Assembly (NCBI RefSeq): GCF_024171945.1
Contig: NZ_JAMTCR010000002.1
Location: 2,852,001 to 2,916,000, forward strand
From: Actinokineospora globicatena
Lineage (GTDB): Bacteria; Actinomycetota; Actinomycetes; Mycobacteriales; Pseudonocardiaceae
Reading direction: 5' to 3'
DNA: 64,000 bases
Under the pieces are notes generated by a model. It worked only from the letters and a program-made list of their open reading frames with translations. It was not told the DNA's origin and ran no database searches. The first letter of the stretch is position 1. Each line of letters begins with the position of its first letter. The translations under genes and the position numbers were made by a program. Shown here in pieces: positions 43,174 through 51,951 of this stretch.

Positions 43174-44361
43174 GTGAACACCGTGCCGACCACCACCGAG
43201 GTGTTCTCGACCGGGTTGGTCGATCTGACCCAGCACGAGATCCAGGCACTCAAGACCCAGTTCAACCTGGCCGACGCGCACACCCACCAGCGGCAGTCGC
43301 CGAGTCAGCGCGCGATCGTGTCGCGGTTGCCGCAGCTGTGGTACCAGGCGGAGGAGAGCCTGCAGGCCGACTGCGAGCGCCGGTTCATCGACGCGTTCTT
43401 CCGGCTCCACGGCCAGCACACCGCGCCGCGGCTGGAGCGCACGCTGCTGTCCTACGCGGCGTCGATCTCCACGCTCGTGGCGGCCATGTACCTCAAGCGG
43501 CACCGGATGTCGGTCTCGCTGATCGAACCGTGCTTCGACAACCTGCACGACGTCCTGAGCAACGTGGGCGTGCCGCTGTACCCGGTCGCCGAGTCGCTGT
43601 TCGAGGACGTCGGGTCCATCTACGCCAACCTCGCCGAGCACGTGCGCACCGACGCGCTGTTCCTGGTGGACCCGAACAACCCGACCGGCGCCACGCTGCT
43701 GCGGCACGGTCGGCGCGGCTTCGAGGAGGTGCTGCGGTTCTGCCGCGACCACGACAAGCTGCTGCTGATCGACTTCTGCTTCGCCTCGTTCACCCTGTTC
43801 GACGACACCCTGGAGCGGTTCGACGTCTACGAGCTGCTGGAGGACTCCGGGGTCGGCTACCTCGCGCTGGAGGACACCGGCAAGACCTGGCCGGTGCAGG
43901 ACGCCAAGTGCGCGCTGCTGACCAGCAGCCGCGACATCTGGCTCGACGTCTACAACATCCACACCAGCGTGCTGCTCAACGTCTCGCCGTTCGTGCTGAC
44001 CATGCTCACCGAGTACATCGAGGACTCCGCCGCCGACCGGATGGCCTCGGTGCGGTCGGTGCTCGACGCCAACCGGGAGGCCGCGATCCGCGCGCTGGCC
44101 GGGTCGCCGCTGCGCTACCAGGAACCGGTGGCCAAGGTCAGCGTCGCGTGGTTCCGCGTGCTGCCACCGCTGTCCACGGCGAGCAGGCTGCAGGGCGTCC
44201 TGGCCGACGACGACCTGTACGTGCTGCCCGGCCGGTACTTCCACTGGAGCGAACCGAGCCGGGGTGAGGACTTCGTGCGGGTCGCGCTGGCCAGGGACCC
44301 GCGGATGTTCGCCAAGGCGATGACCCGGCTGCGGGCCGCGGTCGACGCGCAGGTCCGCTGA
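43174..44361 (+). CDS. rohP: PLP-dependent arginine hydroxylase/oxidase (RohP/MppP-like, aminotransferase fold)
   Basis: 395 residues, fold-type I PLP enzyme. The PLP lysine is K237 in LEDTGKTWP. Other PLP contacts are VDPNNPTG (N169) and LLIDFCF (D200). The N-terminal block [21 protein letters not shown] is characteristic of the O2-using arginine oxidase/hydroxylase group (MppP, RohP), not of ordinary transaminases. RohP converts L-arginine to 4-hydroxy-2-ketoarginine as the first step to azomycin. GTG 43174 follows GGGGAGGAAA. First gene of a seven-gene operon in which every junction overlaps. Assignment rests on motif style and neighbours. Confidence 0.82.
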   Translation: MNTVPTTTEVFSTGLVDLTQHEIQALKTQFNLADAHTHQRQSPSQRAIVSRLPQLWYQAEESLQADCERRFIDAFFRLHGQHTAPRLERTLLSYAASISTLVAAMYLKRHRMSVSLIEPCFDNLHDVLSNVGVPLYPVAESLFEDVGSIYANLAEHVRTDALFLVDPNNPTGATLLRHGRRGFEEVLRFCRDHDKLLLIDFCFASFTLFDDTLERFDVYELLEDSGVGYLALEDTGKTWPVQDAKCALLTSSRDIWLDVYNIHTSVLLNVSPFVLTMLTEYIEDSAADRMASVRSVLDANREAAIRALAGSPLRYQEPVAKVSVAWFRVLPPLSTASRLQGVLADDDLYVLPGRYFHWSEPSRGEDFVRVALARDPRMFAKAMTRLRAAVDAQVR

Positions 44362-44879
44362 TGGCGCCCGGGGCGGGTGCCGCGCCCGAGTTCGTCGACG
44401 CGGCGCTGTTCATGGGCATGCACAGCGCGGACGAGCGGGTTCGGCTGGCCTGCAAGGGGTTCTTCATCGACCGGCTGGCCACCGGGGTGTCGATCAGCCT
44501 GGAGCAGGTGGGCCGGTGCGACGACATCGTGTGGTCGCACCCGCGCGAGGTCCAGGACGCGTACTACCCGTTCATGGACAACCTGCACACCGACATGGCG
44601 GTGGCCCGGGTGAGCTACGACCTGGCCGACATCACCGCCGCCCTGGAGTCCCTGGTCCTCCCGGACCTGCCGATCACCGAGCGGCTCACGCTGGGCCAGG
44701 TGGTGGCGCGGGGTGCCATCCTGTACACAGTGGACAGCCGGTTCCCGGTGAGCTCCGGGTTGCCCGTGCTGGTGCCGAGCCCGGTCGACACCGAGCCCGA
44801 GTTCCCGGACAAGCTCGAACAGCTCTACCAGGAATCGCTGGTGCTGCGGGTCGACCCCTCCGGTGGGGGGTGGCGGTGA
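44361..44879 (+). CDS. Small conserved protein of the roh-type operon (RohQ position)
   Basis: 172 residues; ATG overlaps the previous stop by one base (TGATG). Begins EFVDAALFMGMHSADERVRLA, reminiscent of a PIN-like first strand (VDxxxFxxM). It also has VGRCDDIVWSHPREVQDAYYPFMDNLHTDM, a segment I associate with DUF6190-type proteins. No metal-site triad is certain. By position it would be the factor that converts the aldol-cleavage product to 2-aminoimidazole (the RohQ step); this is inference from operon order, so no symbol is given. Confidence 0.7.
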   Translation: MAPGAGAAPEFVDAALFMGMHSADERVRLACKGFFIDRLATGVSISLEQVGRCDDIVWSHPREVQDAYYPFMDNLHTDMAVARVSYDLADITAALESLVLPDLPITERLTLGQVVARGAILYTVDSRFPVSSGLPVLVPSPVDTEPEFPDKLEQLYQESLVLRVDPSGGGWR

Positions 44880-45676
44880 TCGACATCCGTTCCGGGGTGA
44901 TCGTCCCGCTGGTCACGCCGCTGGCCGCCGACGGGTCGGTGTCCGAATCGGACGTGGCCAGGCTGGTGGCGACGGTGGCCGAGCACGTGGTCGCGCTGGT
45001 CCCCGGGTTGAGCACCGGGGAGGGGTGGGCGCTCGACGACGACCGCTGGGCGGCGGTCGTCGGCCACACCCTCACCCACAGCGCGGGACTCCCGGTCCTC
45101 GCGGGGATCCAACGGCGGACCACGGCCGAAGTCGTTGCCAGGGCGGCCAAGGCGGTCGCGCTGGGGGCGGGTGGGGTCGTTGTGCCGACCCCGACCGGGC
45201 CGGGTGTGACCCAGCGGGAGATGTACCAGCACTACGTCGCCGTCACCGCGACCGTGGGCGTGCCGGTCGTCGTCTACCACGAGTCGACCGTGACCGGGAA
45301 CCTGCTCGACCCGGCCACTCTGCTGCGGGTGTGCGAGCTGGAGGGAGTCGTCGCGGTCAAGGACTCCGGGGGCGACCCGGCCGCCACGCGCAGGCTGCTC
45401 GCGGCAGCACCGCCGGTCGCGGTGTGGCAGGGCTACGAGGACCTGGTCGGCGATACCCCTGGCGTGGACGGCTATGTCCTCGCCTTGGCCAACCTGGAGC
45501 CCGAACTGTGCGCGCGGTACGCCAGCGGGCACGTCGGTCCGGCCGACCTGGACGCGGCGTGCGAGCGCTACCGGCTGGCCGCGCCGGATTGGTACCGCCA
45601 CGTGAAAGAACACCTGTGCCGCTGGGGGACCATCTCGACCCCGGCGACCGTGACCCGGGTGGGTGAGCGAGTGTGA
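44876..45676 (+). CDS. rohR: DapA-superfamily (DHDPS-like) aldolase, RohR-like
   Basis: 266 residues. TIM-barrel Schiff-base aldolase: substrate loop GLSTGEG (45-51), catalytic Tyr134 in VVVYHEST, Schiff-base Lys162 in VVAVKDSGGD. GTG 44876 overlaps the previous stop by four bases (GTGA); GTG 44870 is an in-frame alternative. Biosynthetic dihydrodipicolinate synthase is unlikely in this operon. A retro-aldol cleavage of 4-hydroxy-2-ketoarginine to guanidinoacetaldehyde and pyruvate, as known for RohR, fits the context. Confidence 0.82.
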   Translation: MIDIRSGVIVPLVTPLAADGSVSESDVARLVATVAEHVVALVPGLSTGEGWALDDDRWAAVVGHTLTHSAGLPVLAGIQRRTTAEVVARAAKAVALGAGGVVVPTPTGPGVTQREMYQHYVAVTATVGVPVVVYHESTVTGNLLDPATLLRVCELEGVVAVKDSGGDPAATRRLLAAAPPVAVWQGYEDLVGDTPGVDGYVLALANLEPELCARYASGHVGPADLDAACERYRLAAPDWYRHVKEHLCRWGTISTPATVTRVGERV

Positions 45677-46539
45677 TGACCACGGAGATCGACCTGTCCC
45701 GGTTGCGCACCGGCGACCGGTTGCAGCGGGACCTGTTCCTGGACAACAGGAGTGTGCCGGACGCGGCCCGTTACGCGCGCATCGAGGCGGCCGAGGCGGA
45801 GTGGATCGTGCCGCTGGTCGCCGACATCGAGGCCGACCTCCCGGTGCTGACCAGCAGGGCGGAGTGGCTCGCCGCGCTGGAGCGGGTGCTGGCCGAGGAA
45901 CGCGACGGGGCGCCGAGCAGCCGGTACCTGGCTGATGAGTCCACAAGGGAGCAGTTCGCCATCGTCGTGGAGGAGTTCGCGCCGGACGGGCTCACCGAGG
46001 CGCAGAACTTCTTCCCCGCGGTGGCCAGGTTGCCGATCCGGGCGCAGATGGCGGTCATGCGAGTGATGATCGACGAGTTCGGCTGCGGCAACCTCGCTCA
46101 GGCGCACTCGCAGCTCTACCGGGACCTGCTCGCCGAGTTGGACCTGCCCAGCGAGCTGCGCGAGGTGTTGCGCGACACCAACGACGAGACGTACGCGTTC
46201 CTCAACTCCTTCTACTGGATGGCTTCTCGGGCGGTCGACGTGGAGTACTTCCTCGGCGCGCTGGCCTATCTGGAGGCGGCGATTCCGGACGCGTTCGCGT
46301 TCCAGGCCCGCGCGTGCGAGCGGCTGGGCATCGCGCACGGCCGGTACTACACCGAGCACATCCACATCGACGACTTCCACATGAAGGAGATGCAGACCGC
46401 CATCAAGGAGTGCGAGGCGGCGCGCGGGATCGACCCGACCAAGTTGTTGGCGGGCGCGATCCTGCTGTCGTCGTTGCTCGGCGCGGCGATGGACGCCGCC
46501 GTCGAGAAGGCGGTCGCCAAGACCGCGGGTGGGCGGTGA
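45676..46539 (+). CDS. rohS: Haem-oxygenase-like diiron oxygenase (RohS-like N-oxygenase)
   Basis: 287 residues, all-helical. Ligand set of the haem-oxygenase-like diiron oxidase family: E134 and H144 (DEFGCGNLAQAH), E200 (LAYLE), then H228-x3-D232-x2-H235 in TEHIHIDDFH. Relatives oxidise amines (azomycin synthase RohS, SznF, AetD) or cleave C-C bonds (BesC, UndA). With the preceding genes it most likely oxidises the amino group of 2-aminoimidazole to nitro. ATG 45676 overlaps the upstream stop by one base; GTG 45673 is an alternative. The next gene supplies a Rieske protein, a sensible electron donor. Confidence 0.85.
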   Translation: MTTEIDLSRLRTGDRLQRDLFLDNRSVPDAARYARIEAAEAEWIVPLVADIEADLPVLTSRAEWLAALERVLAEERDGAPSSRYLADESTREQFAIVVEEFAPDGLTEAQNFFPAVARLPIRAQMAVMRVMIDEFGCGNLAQAHSQLYRDLLAELDLPSELREVLRDTNDETYAFLNSFYWMASRAVDVEYFLGALAYLEAAIPDAFAFQARACERLGIAHGRYYTEHIHIDDFHMKEMQTAIKECEAARGIDPTKLLAGAILLSSLLGAAMDAAVEKAVAKTAGGR

Positions 46540-46817
46540 TCGTGGCCGGGGAGCCCGTGAGCCGCCAGGTGTCCGAGCACGAGGTGGCGATCACGGTGGG
46601 GGAGCGCGAGTTCCGGATCGCCGCGGAGTGCCCGCACCGCAAGGGCCGACTGGTGCACGCGCAGGTCAACCCGCGCACGTTGCGGTTGACCTGCCCGCTG
46701 CACAAGTCGGTGTTCGACCTGGCCACCGGGTGCCGGGTCGCGGGACCGGTCAGCGGCGACCTGCCGGTGACCGAGGTGGCCCCCGGGGACGGGGCCCGTG
46801 GAGGGGGACAGGGATGA
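46536..46817 (+). CDS. rohT: Single-domain Rieske 2Fe-2S protein
   Basis: 93 residues. Both halves of the Rieske site are present: C32-x-H34 (ECPHRKG) and C53-x2-H56 (CPLHKSVFDL). It is small, soluble and ferredoxin-like, with no catalytic oxygenase domain. GTG 46536 overlaps the diiron enzyme stop by four bases. Its place directly after the oxygenase suggests that it carries electrons to it; the reductase is not in the operon. The symbol follows position in the azomycin-type set and is less certain than the family. Confidence 0.8.
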   Translation: MIVAGEPVSRQVSEHEVAITVGEREFRIAAECPHRKGRLVHAQVNPRTLRLTCPLHKSVFDLATGCRVAGPVSGDLPVTEVAPGDGARGGGQG

Positions 46818-47836
46818 GTCACACGTACGCCGCCGAGGAGGTCTGGTTGCCCGCCTCGGAACTGGTCGCGGACTGGGACAGCGGGTTCCACGACCTGCTG
46901 CTCGGCGACCGGCTGCGGATGAGCGCCTACGCCGAGGCGATCGCCGAGGTGGTGCGACCGGGCGCGGTGGTGCTCGATCTTGGGACTGGGACTGGAATTC
47001 TGGCCAACTGGGCGCTGGAGGCGGGCGCGGCGCGGGTCTACGGGCTGGACTTCGCCGAGTCGGTGCTGGCCACCGCGGCGCAGCGGTTGGGCGACGCCGG
47101 GTTCGCCGACCGGTTCGTGCCGGTCGCCGGGATGTCGTTCGACGTGGCGTTGCCCGAGCGGGTCGACGTGATCGTCTCCGAGACGCTGGGCAACCTGGTC
47201 GACAACGAGGGGTGCGTGGCGATCCTGGCCGACGCGCGGCACCGGTTCCTCGCCGAGGGCGGGACCATGCTGCCGATCTCGGCGCAGTGCTACCTCGTGC
47301 CTGTCTCCGCGACCACCGCGCACCAGCGGGTCGCCACCGGTGAGGTCCATGGGGCGCAAGCGATTGCGGGAAGTGACGGCGGGCTGGGCGCGCGGGATCC
47401 GTTCTCGCTCTACTACGACACGATCGTCCCGATCGCGACGCACCTGGCGTCTCCCCGGGCGATCACGTCGCACACCTTCGGCGAGGACGCGATCGCCGCC
47501 GCCACGGTGTCCACTCCGTACACGGTTCGCCGGGACGGGGTGTTCACCGGGTTCAAGGGCTACTTCGTCTCGACGCTGTCGCCGTCGGTGGCGCTGGACC
47601 TCTCGGGCGACGACATCGCCTCGGGATCTACTTCGGACAGTTGGAAGCACGCTTACCTGCCGGTCCGTCAGCCGGTGGCCGTTCGGCAAGGGGATCGGTT
47701 GGTGCTGGACTTCGCTTGGATCCCGCGCGGGTCGCTGGGCAACGACTACCGGTGGAGCGGCCGGGTCGTGCGGCGCGGCGAGGTGGTCGCCGAGTTCGAC
47801 CACGGGACCGCGGCTGTCGTCGGGGGTGCGGCATGA
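46814..47836 (+). CDS. PRMT-type SAM-dependent methyltransferase
   Basis: 340 residues. Class I SAM site VVLDLGTGTGILANWALEAGA with GLDFAE. The protein-arginine-methyltransferase double-E loop is present: SETLGNLVDNEG with E123 and E132 nine residues apart, as in true PRMTs, followed by a beta-barrel-like C-terminal half. PRMTs methylate guanidine nitrogen, and the operon's intermediates are guanidines, so methylation of arginine, guanidinoacetaldehyde or 2-aminoimidazole is an attractive inference. Self-protection or protein methylation cannot be excluded. ATG 46814 overlaps the Rieske stop by four bases. I know of no such gene in the described azomycin set. Confidence 0.8.
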   Translation: MSHTYAAEEVWLPASELVADWDSGFHDLLLGDRLRMSAYAEAIAEVVRPGAVVLDLGTGTGILANWALEAGAARVYGLDFAESVLATAAQRLGDAGFADRFVPVAGMSFDVALPERVDVIVSETLGNLVDNEGCVAILADARHRFLAEGGTMLPISAQCYLVPVSATTAHQRVATGEVHGAQAIAGSDGGLGARDPFSLYYDTIVPIATHLASPRAITSHTFGEDAIAAATVSTPYTVRRDGVFTGFKGYFVSTLSPSVALDLSGDDIASGSTSDSWKHAYLPVRQPVAVRQGDRLVLDFAWIPRGSLGNDYRWSGRVVRRGEVVAEFDHGTAAVVGGAA

Positions 47837-50800
47837 CCACTGTGGACCGACGCCCCCGGGTCCGCGAGTACGACGTCGTCGCGCTCCAAGTCCCCATCGC
47901 CTACAACGCCTTCGGCGACCACGACCGCAGGGGCGCGCTGTACGTGCTGGCCGAGGACGCCCCGACGCTGCGCGCGGTCGCGGCGGACTGGCCGGACCCG
48001 TTCCCCAGCTACCTCACCGACCCGGACCTGGTGCCCAAGCCACACCCGCTGGCCGTGCCGCTGGTGCTGCGCGCCCGTGAGGGTGAGCTGGTGCGGGTGC
48101 GGCTGACCAACGAACTGCCCCGGCCGGTCGGCATCACGGCCCAGGGCGTGCGCTACGACGCCCGTCGCCACGACGGGTTGGCCGCGGGTGCCAACCCGGA
48201 CACCTCGGTCAAACCCGGTGCGTCCCGGGTGTTCGAGTGGCTGTGCGAGCACGAGGGCGTGTTCCACTTCGGCGACATGGCCGATGTGCGCGGTGAGGGC
48301 ACGCAGAGCCACGGCCTCAACGGCGTGCTGGTGGTCGAGCCGCGCGACGCGACCTGGACCGATCCACGCACCGGCGCGCCGCTGCGCAGTGGTATCTCCG
48401 CCGATGTGCACACCCCGGGGCGCAGCTTCCGCGAGCACGTCATCGTCATGATGGAGTACCCGAGCAACGACAACCCGGTCATGCCGCCCGCCGGTCACGA
48501 CCACGGTGGCGGCCACGATCACGGTGCGGGGCATGGCGCGCCCGCCTTGGCTGGTATGGCCGCCTTCGCGGAGCCCACGGCCGAGCGCCCGGACGACATC
48601 GGCGACCTGGAACCGGTCAGCAACGCGATGCTGCCGGTGAACCTGCGCATCGAACCGCTGGGGTGGCGGCAGTACGTCTACAACCAGCTGCTCGAGCAAC
48701 ACCGGATCGACCCGGTGCGCGACGCGCAGACCGGCGAGGAGTTGCACCACAGCTCCTGGGTGTTCGGCGACCCGGCCACGCCGGTGTTCTTCGGCTACCG
48801 GGGCGACGACGTGGTGCTGCGGTTGATGCACGGCGGCATGCGGGACACGCACGTCTTCCACACCCACCTGCACCAGTGGCGGGTCGACCCGACCGACGCC
48901 GGGTCACCGCTGATCGACTCGGTCAGCTTCGGCCCGCAGCAGGGCTTGACGCTCGACCTGGTCGGTGGCGCGGGATCGACGCAGCACGCCGTGGGCGACG
49001 CGGTGTGGCACTGCCACCTGTACCCGCACTTCCACATGGGGATGTGGGGTCTGCTGCGGGCTTTCGACACGCTGCAGGACGGATCCGGCCACTACCCGGA
49101 CGGCACGGTCATCGAGCCGCTGGTTCCCCTGCCGGGCAAGCAACCTCCCGCGCCGACCGCGCAGCGCCCGGGGTGGCCCGCGTTCATGGGGGAGGCGGCG
49201 ACCTTCCCGCAGAAGTCGCCCCGACCGCCGCGCACGCCGGGGATGCCCGCTGGGATGGGGCGCGCGCCCACGCCGTTGGAGACGGCCGCGTTCGTGCCGG
49301 ACGCCCAACCGGGCGAGGCGTTCACCAAGATCGGGCCTGCGGGCGCGCCGGTGCGCCGGTACCACTTGGTGGTCACCACGGCGACGTTGGTGCAGACCGG
49401 TGACGTCCACGACCACCACGAGCCGCTGTGGCACGACCACAATGGACACTTCTTCGCGCTGCACGACGACGTCGAGGCCGCCGGTGGGATCGAGGAGTTC
49501 CGGCGCCAGGTCAACGCGGGGGAGCGCAGGGTCGAGCCGCTGGTCATCCGGGCGCGCAAGGGCGAGGTCCTGGAGATGACGCTCACCAACCACCTGCCGG
49601 TGGGCAAGCAGGAGGCGAACGCGTTCGACCCAGAACTGCCGTACCAGCCGGAATGCGGGCTGCACTCGCACCTGGTCAAGTACGACCCGCTGGTCTCCGA
49701 CGGCGCGTGCATCGGCTGGAACTACCTGTCCGCCACGACGACGTCCGACCTGCACGACGAGCACGCCGACGGCTACCGGTCGTGGGTGTTCCGGTGGTAC
49801 GTCGACGATGATTTCGGCACGGTGTTGTTCCACGACCACCTGTTGCCGAACTACCGTCAGCGGCACGGTCTTTATGGCGTGTTGGTCGCCGAACCCGAGG
49901 GTGCCACCTGGGTCGATCCTGCTGACCACAGCCGGGAACTGCCATCGGGTAGCCAGGCTGTGGTGCGCTTGCCGGACGGGTCGGCGTTCCGCGAGGCGGT
50001 GTTGGCGGTCGCGGACTACGTGCCCTCGTTCGAGCACTCGGAGCACGGCCACGGCGGAGCGATCAACCCGCCGCTGGCGCCGGGCGGGATGGACGAGCAG
50101 GGCGTCATGACCGTCAACTACCGCAGCGAACCGCTCGACCTGCGCGGCGGCGACCCGGCCGACTGGTTCTCCAGCGAGGTGCACGGCGACCCGACGACCC
50201 CGCTGCTGCGCGGGTACCCGGGCGAGTCCATCCGGCTGCGGATCGTCGACGGGTCGTTCGACAAGCAGCACAGCTTCATCGCGCACGGCCTGCGGTGGCG
50301 CGACTGGCCCGACCGGGCGGACACGCCGTGGCGCTCACAGCTGACGCTCGGTGTTTCCAATGCGGCCGACCTGCACCTGGAACCACCTGCGGCGCCTGGT
50401 GATCACCTGTGGTCGTTCGCGGCGGCCGACGACTTGTGGCTGGGCTGCTGGGGTCTTGTTCGTCTCCATGAGACAGTGCAGGACGATCTACCGCCGTTGT
50501 CGAACCAGCCGGTTGGCGGACTGCCCGCGCGCGGGTCGGTTCGCCGGTACACGGTTCGGGCGCGGGCGCGAACACTGCAGTACAGCGAGGAGCGGTTCGA
50601 CCCGTTCGGCCTGGTGTACGAAGTGGATGGTGAGCCGTTCGACGGTCCGTTGGTGCTGCGGGCCAGGGCGGGCGAATGGGTCGCGGTGACGCTGGTCAAC
50701 GAGCTCGACGGCCCGCCACCCGCCAGTGAGTTCGACCCGGTCCTGCTGGCCCGCGACAACCCGGCGCGGCGCGTGTTGTCCGAGCGCGTGTCGCTGCACC

Positions 50801-51543
50801 CGGTGGGGCTGCGCTACGACACCGCCGAGCACGACGGCACCCGGGTGGGCGTCAACCCGGACAGCACGGTGAAGCCGGGCAGCTCGCACACGTACTGGTG
50901 GCACGCGGACGAGCCGGGCGTCATCCCGCTGCGCGACCACGCCGACCCGATCACCCACCTGCGGCGCGGCCTCATCGGCGCCCTGGTGGTCGAGGCCGCC
51001 GACGCCACCGCGTACGACCCGCGCGGCCGCCGCGAGTCCTGGACCGGCGCCTCCGCCGTGATCCGCCGCCCCGGCAGGCCCGCCGCGGTCTCGCACGTGA
51101 TCATCGCCCAGGACGGCCTCCGCCTCTTCCACGACGGCGACCTCACCCAACCGGTCCGCGACCTGGTGTCGGAGGCCAAGGACGACCTCGGCCAGAAGGC
51201 GTACAACTACCGGTCCGCGCACCTGCACCCGGTCAGCCCATCGTTGGCCGGAACCCCGCCGACGCCGATGGTGCGGGCCGCGGTGGGCGATGAGGTGGTG
51301 CTGCACCTGGTGGTCGCGGGCTCGCGCATCCGCAACCAGGGGTTCTCGGTCCACGGCCAGGTGTGGGACCTGTCCGAACGCGGCCGAGGCCCTTACGTGT
51401 CGACCCTCGGCGCCTTGGCGACCGGCTCGGCGCGGACGATCCGGTTCACGCCGCGCTACCCGGGTGATTACGTGTACCGCACCCCGAACCTCCACTGGGG
51501 CGTCAGTGAGGGGTGGTGGGGTCTGATCCGGGTCACCGGCTGA
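47833..51543 (+). CDS. Very large multicopper oxidase, six cupredoxin-like domains
   Basis: 1236 residues, no signal peptide. Cupredoxin-like modules are visible at about 70-180, 280-415, 510-700, 760-880, 900-1060 and 1090-1235. Copper ligands are kept in the second (HTHLHQWR and WHCHLYPHFHMGMWG) and third (CGLHSHLVKYD and VLFHDHLLPNYRQRHGLYG). The later modules have lost most of them (CWGLVRLHE, HADPITHLRRGLIG, HWGVSEGWWG). A His/Gly-rich linker (GHDHGGGHDHGAGHG) lies near 220-240. Size and arrangement recall MnxG-like or ceruloplasmin-like oxidases. ATG 47833 overlaps the methyltransferase stop by four bases. Last gene of the operon before a terminator. Probably an oxidative tailoring or coupling enzyme, or a copper/metal-oxidising protein. 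Confidence 0.85.
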   Translation: MTTVDRRPRVREYDVVALQVPIAYNAFGDHDRRGALYVLAEDAPTLRAVAADWPDPFPSYLTDPDLVPKPHPLAVPLVLRAREGELVRVRLTNELPRPVGITAQGVRYDARRHDGLAAGANPDTSVKPGASRVFEWLCEHEGVFHFGDMADVRGEGTQSHGLNGVLVVEPRDATWTDPRTGAPLRSGISADVHTPGRSFREHVIVMMEYPSNDNPVMPPAGHDHGGGHDHGAGHGAPALAGMAAFAEPTAERPDDIGDLEPVSNAMLPVNLRIEPLGWRQYVYNQLLEQHRIDPVRDAQTGEELHHSSWVFGDPATPVFFGYRGDDVVLRLMHGGMRDTHVFHTHLHQWRVDPTDAGSPLIDSVSFGPQQGLTLDLVGGAGSTQHAVGDAVWHCHLYPHFHMGMWGLLRAFDTLQDGSGHYPDGTVIEPLVPLPGKQPPAPTAQRPGWPAFMGEAATFPQKSPRPPRTPGMPAGMGRAPTPLETAAFVPDAQPGEAFTKIGPAGAPVRRYHLVVTTATLVQTGDVHDHHEPLWHDHNGHFFALHDDVEAAGGIEEFRRQVNAGERRVEPLVIRARKGEVLEMTLTNHLPVGKQEANAFDPELPYQPECGLHSHLVKYDPLVSDGACIGWNYLSATTTSDLHDEHADGYRSWVFRWYVDDDFGTVLFHDHLLPNYRQRHGLYGVLVAEPEGATWVDPADHSRELPSGSQAVVRLPDGSAFREAVLAVADYVPSFEHSEHGHGGAINPPLAPGGMDEQGVMTVNYRSEPLDLRGGDPADWFSSEVHGDPTTPLLRGYPGESIRLRIVDGSFDKQHSFIAHGLRWRDWPDRADTPWRSQLTLGVSNAADLHLEPPAAPGDHLWSFAAADDLWLGCWGLVRLHETVQDDLPPLSNQPVGGLPARGSVRRYTVRARARTLQYSEERFDPFGLVYEVDGEPFDGPLVLRARAGEWVAVTLVNELDGPPPASEFDPVLLARDNPARRVLSERVSLHPVGLRYDTAEHDGTRVGVNPDSTVKPGSSHTYWWHADEPGVIPLRDHADPITHLRRGLIGALVVEAADATAYDPRGRRESWTGASAVIRRPGRPAAVSHVIIAQDGLRLFHDGDLTQPVRDLVSEAKDDLGQKAYNYRSAHLHPVSPSLAGTPPTPMVRAAVGDEVVLHLVVAGSRIRNQGFSVHGQVWDLSERGRGPYVSTLGALATGSARTIRFTPRYPGDYVYRTPNLHWGVSEGWWGLIRVTG

Positions 51544-51549
51544 CCCCCT

Positions 51550-51586
51550 GCGGCTGGCCTCCCTGTGCGGTGGGGAGGCCGGCCGC
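51550..51586. terminator. Hairpin ending the nitroimidazole-type operon
   Basis: Stem gcggctggcctccc (51550-51563) / gggaggccggccgc (51573-51586), 14 pairs with one G-T wobble. It begins seven bases after the oxidase stop. Confidence 0.85.
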
Positions 51587-51681
51587 TTGCCGTTTGTCCA
51601 CAAGGGCTGACGTTGTCCACAGGGCCGATTTCGCTTGCCCGCCCTGCCGATGCCGCTCGGTAAGCTGCATATCGGGGGGGT

Positions 51682-51924
51682 ATGCGGGCTGACCTGGTCA
51701 TCTTCGATTGCGACGGGGTGCTGGTGGACAGTGAACCGATCGCGGTTCGGGTGGGTGCGGAGCGGGTGGGCGCGGCGCCAGTCTGGGGGCGTTCCGCGCG
51801 GGCCAAGGTGCTGTTGGTTGGGAGCCTGGAAGTCCGACGTTGTGATCCCGCCAGACGGTCGGTGGTGGTCGATGGACATGGCTCCGGTGATGGAATCTTG
51901 GTCGGGTACTCGTCGCATGCCTAG
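51682..51924 (+). pseudogene. N-terminal remnant of a HAD-superfamily phosphatase
   Basis: The first 26 residues, MRADLVIFDCDGVLVDSEP and IAVRVGA, are a textbook HAD motif I with its cap-domain entry, preceded by atcggggggg. After about residue 30 the frame reads through DNA with no HAD resemblance (GRSARAKVLL...) and stops at 80 residues, against about 220 for the family. Deletion or frameshift of the rest of the gene is the simplest explanation. It lies between two terminating or convergent genes. Confidence 0.6.
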
Positions 51925-51951
51925 AGGAGTCTTCTGTGGACAGAGTGGGGA

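Noticed and set aside
43174..44361. Ordinary class I aminotransferase
   Set aside because: The N-terminal [11 protein letters not shown] block and the operon partners fit the oxygen-using arginine hydroxylase group better, though this rests on motif reading.
44876..45676. Lysine-pathway dihydrodipicolinate synthase (dapA)
   Set aside because: Catalytic Tyr and Lys are shared by the superfamily, but the gene overlaps natural-product-type genes on both sides, with no dapB or lysine genes.
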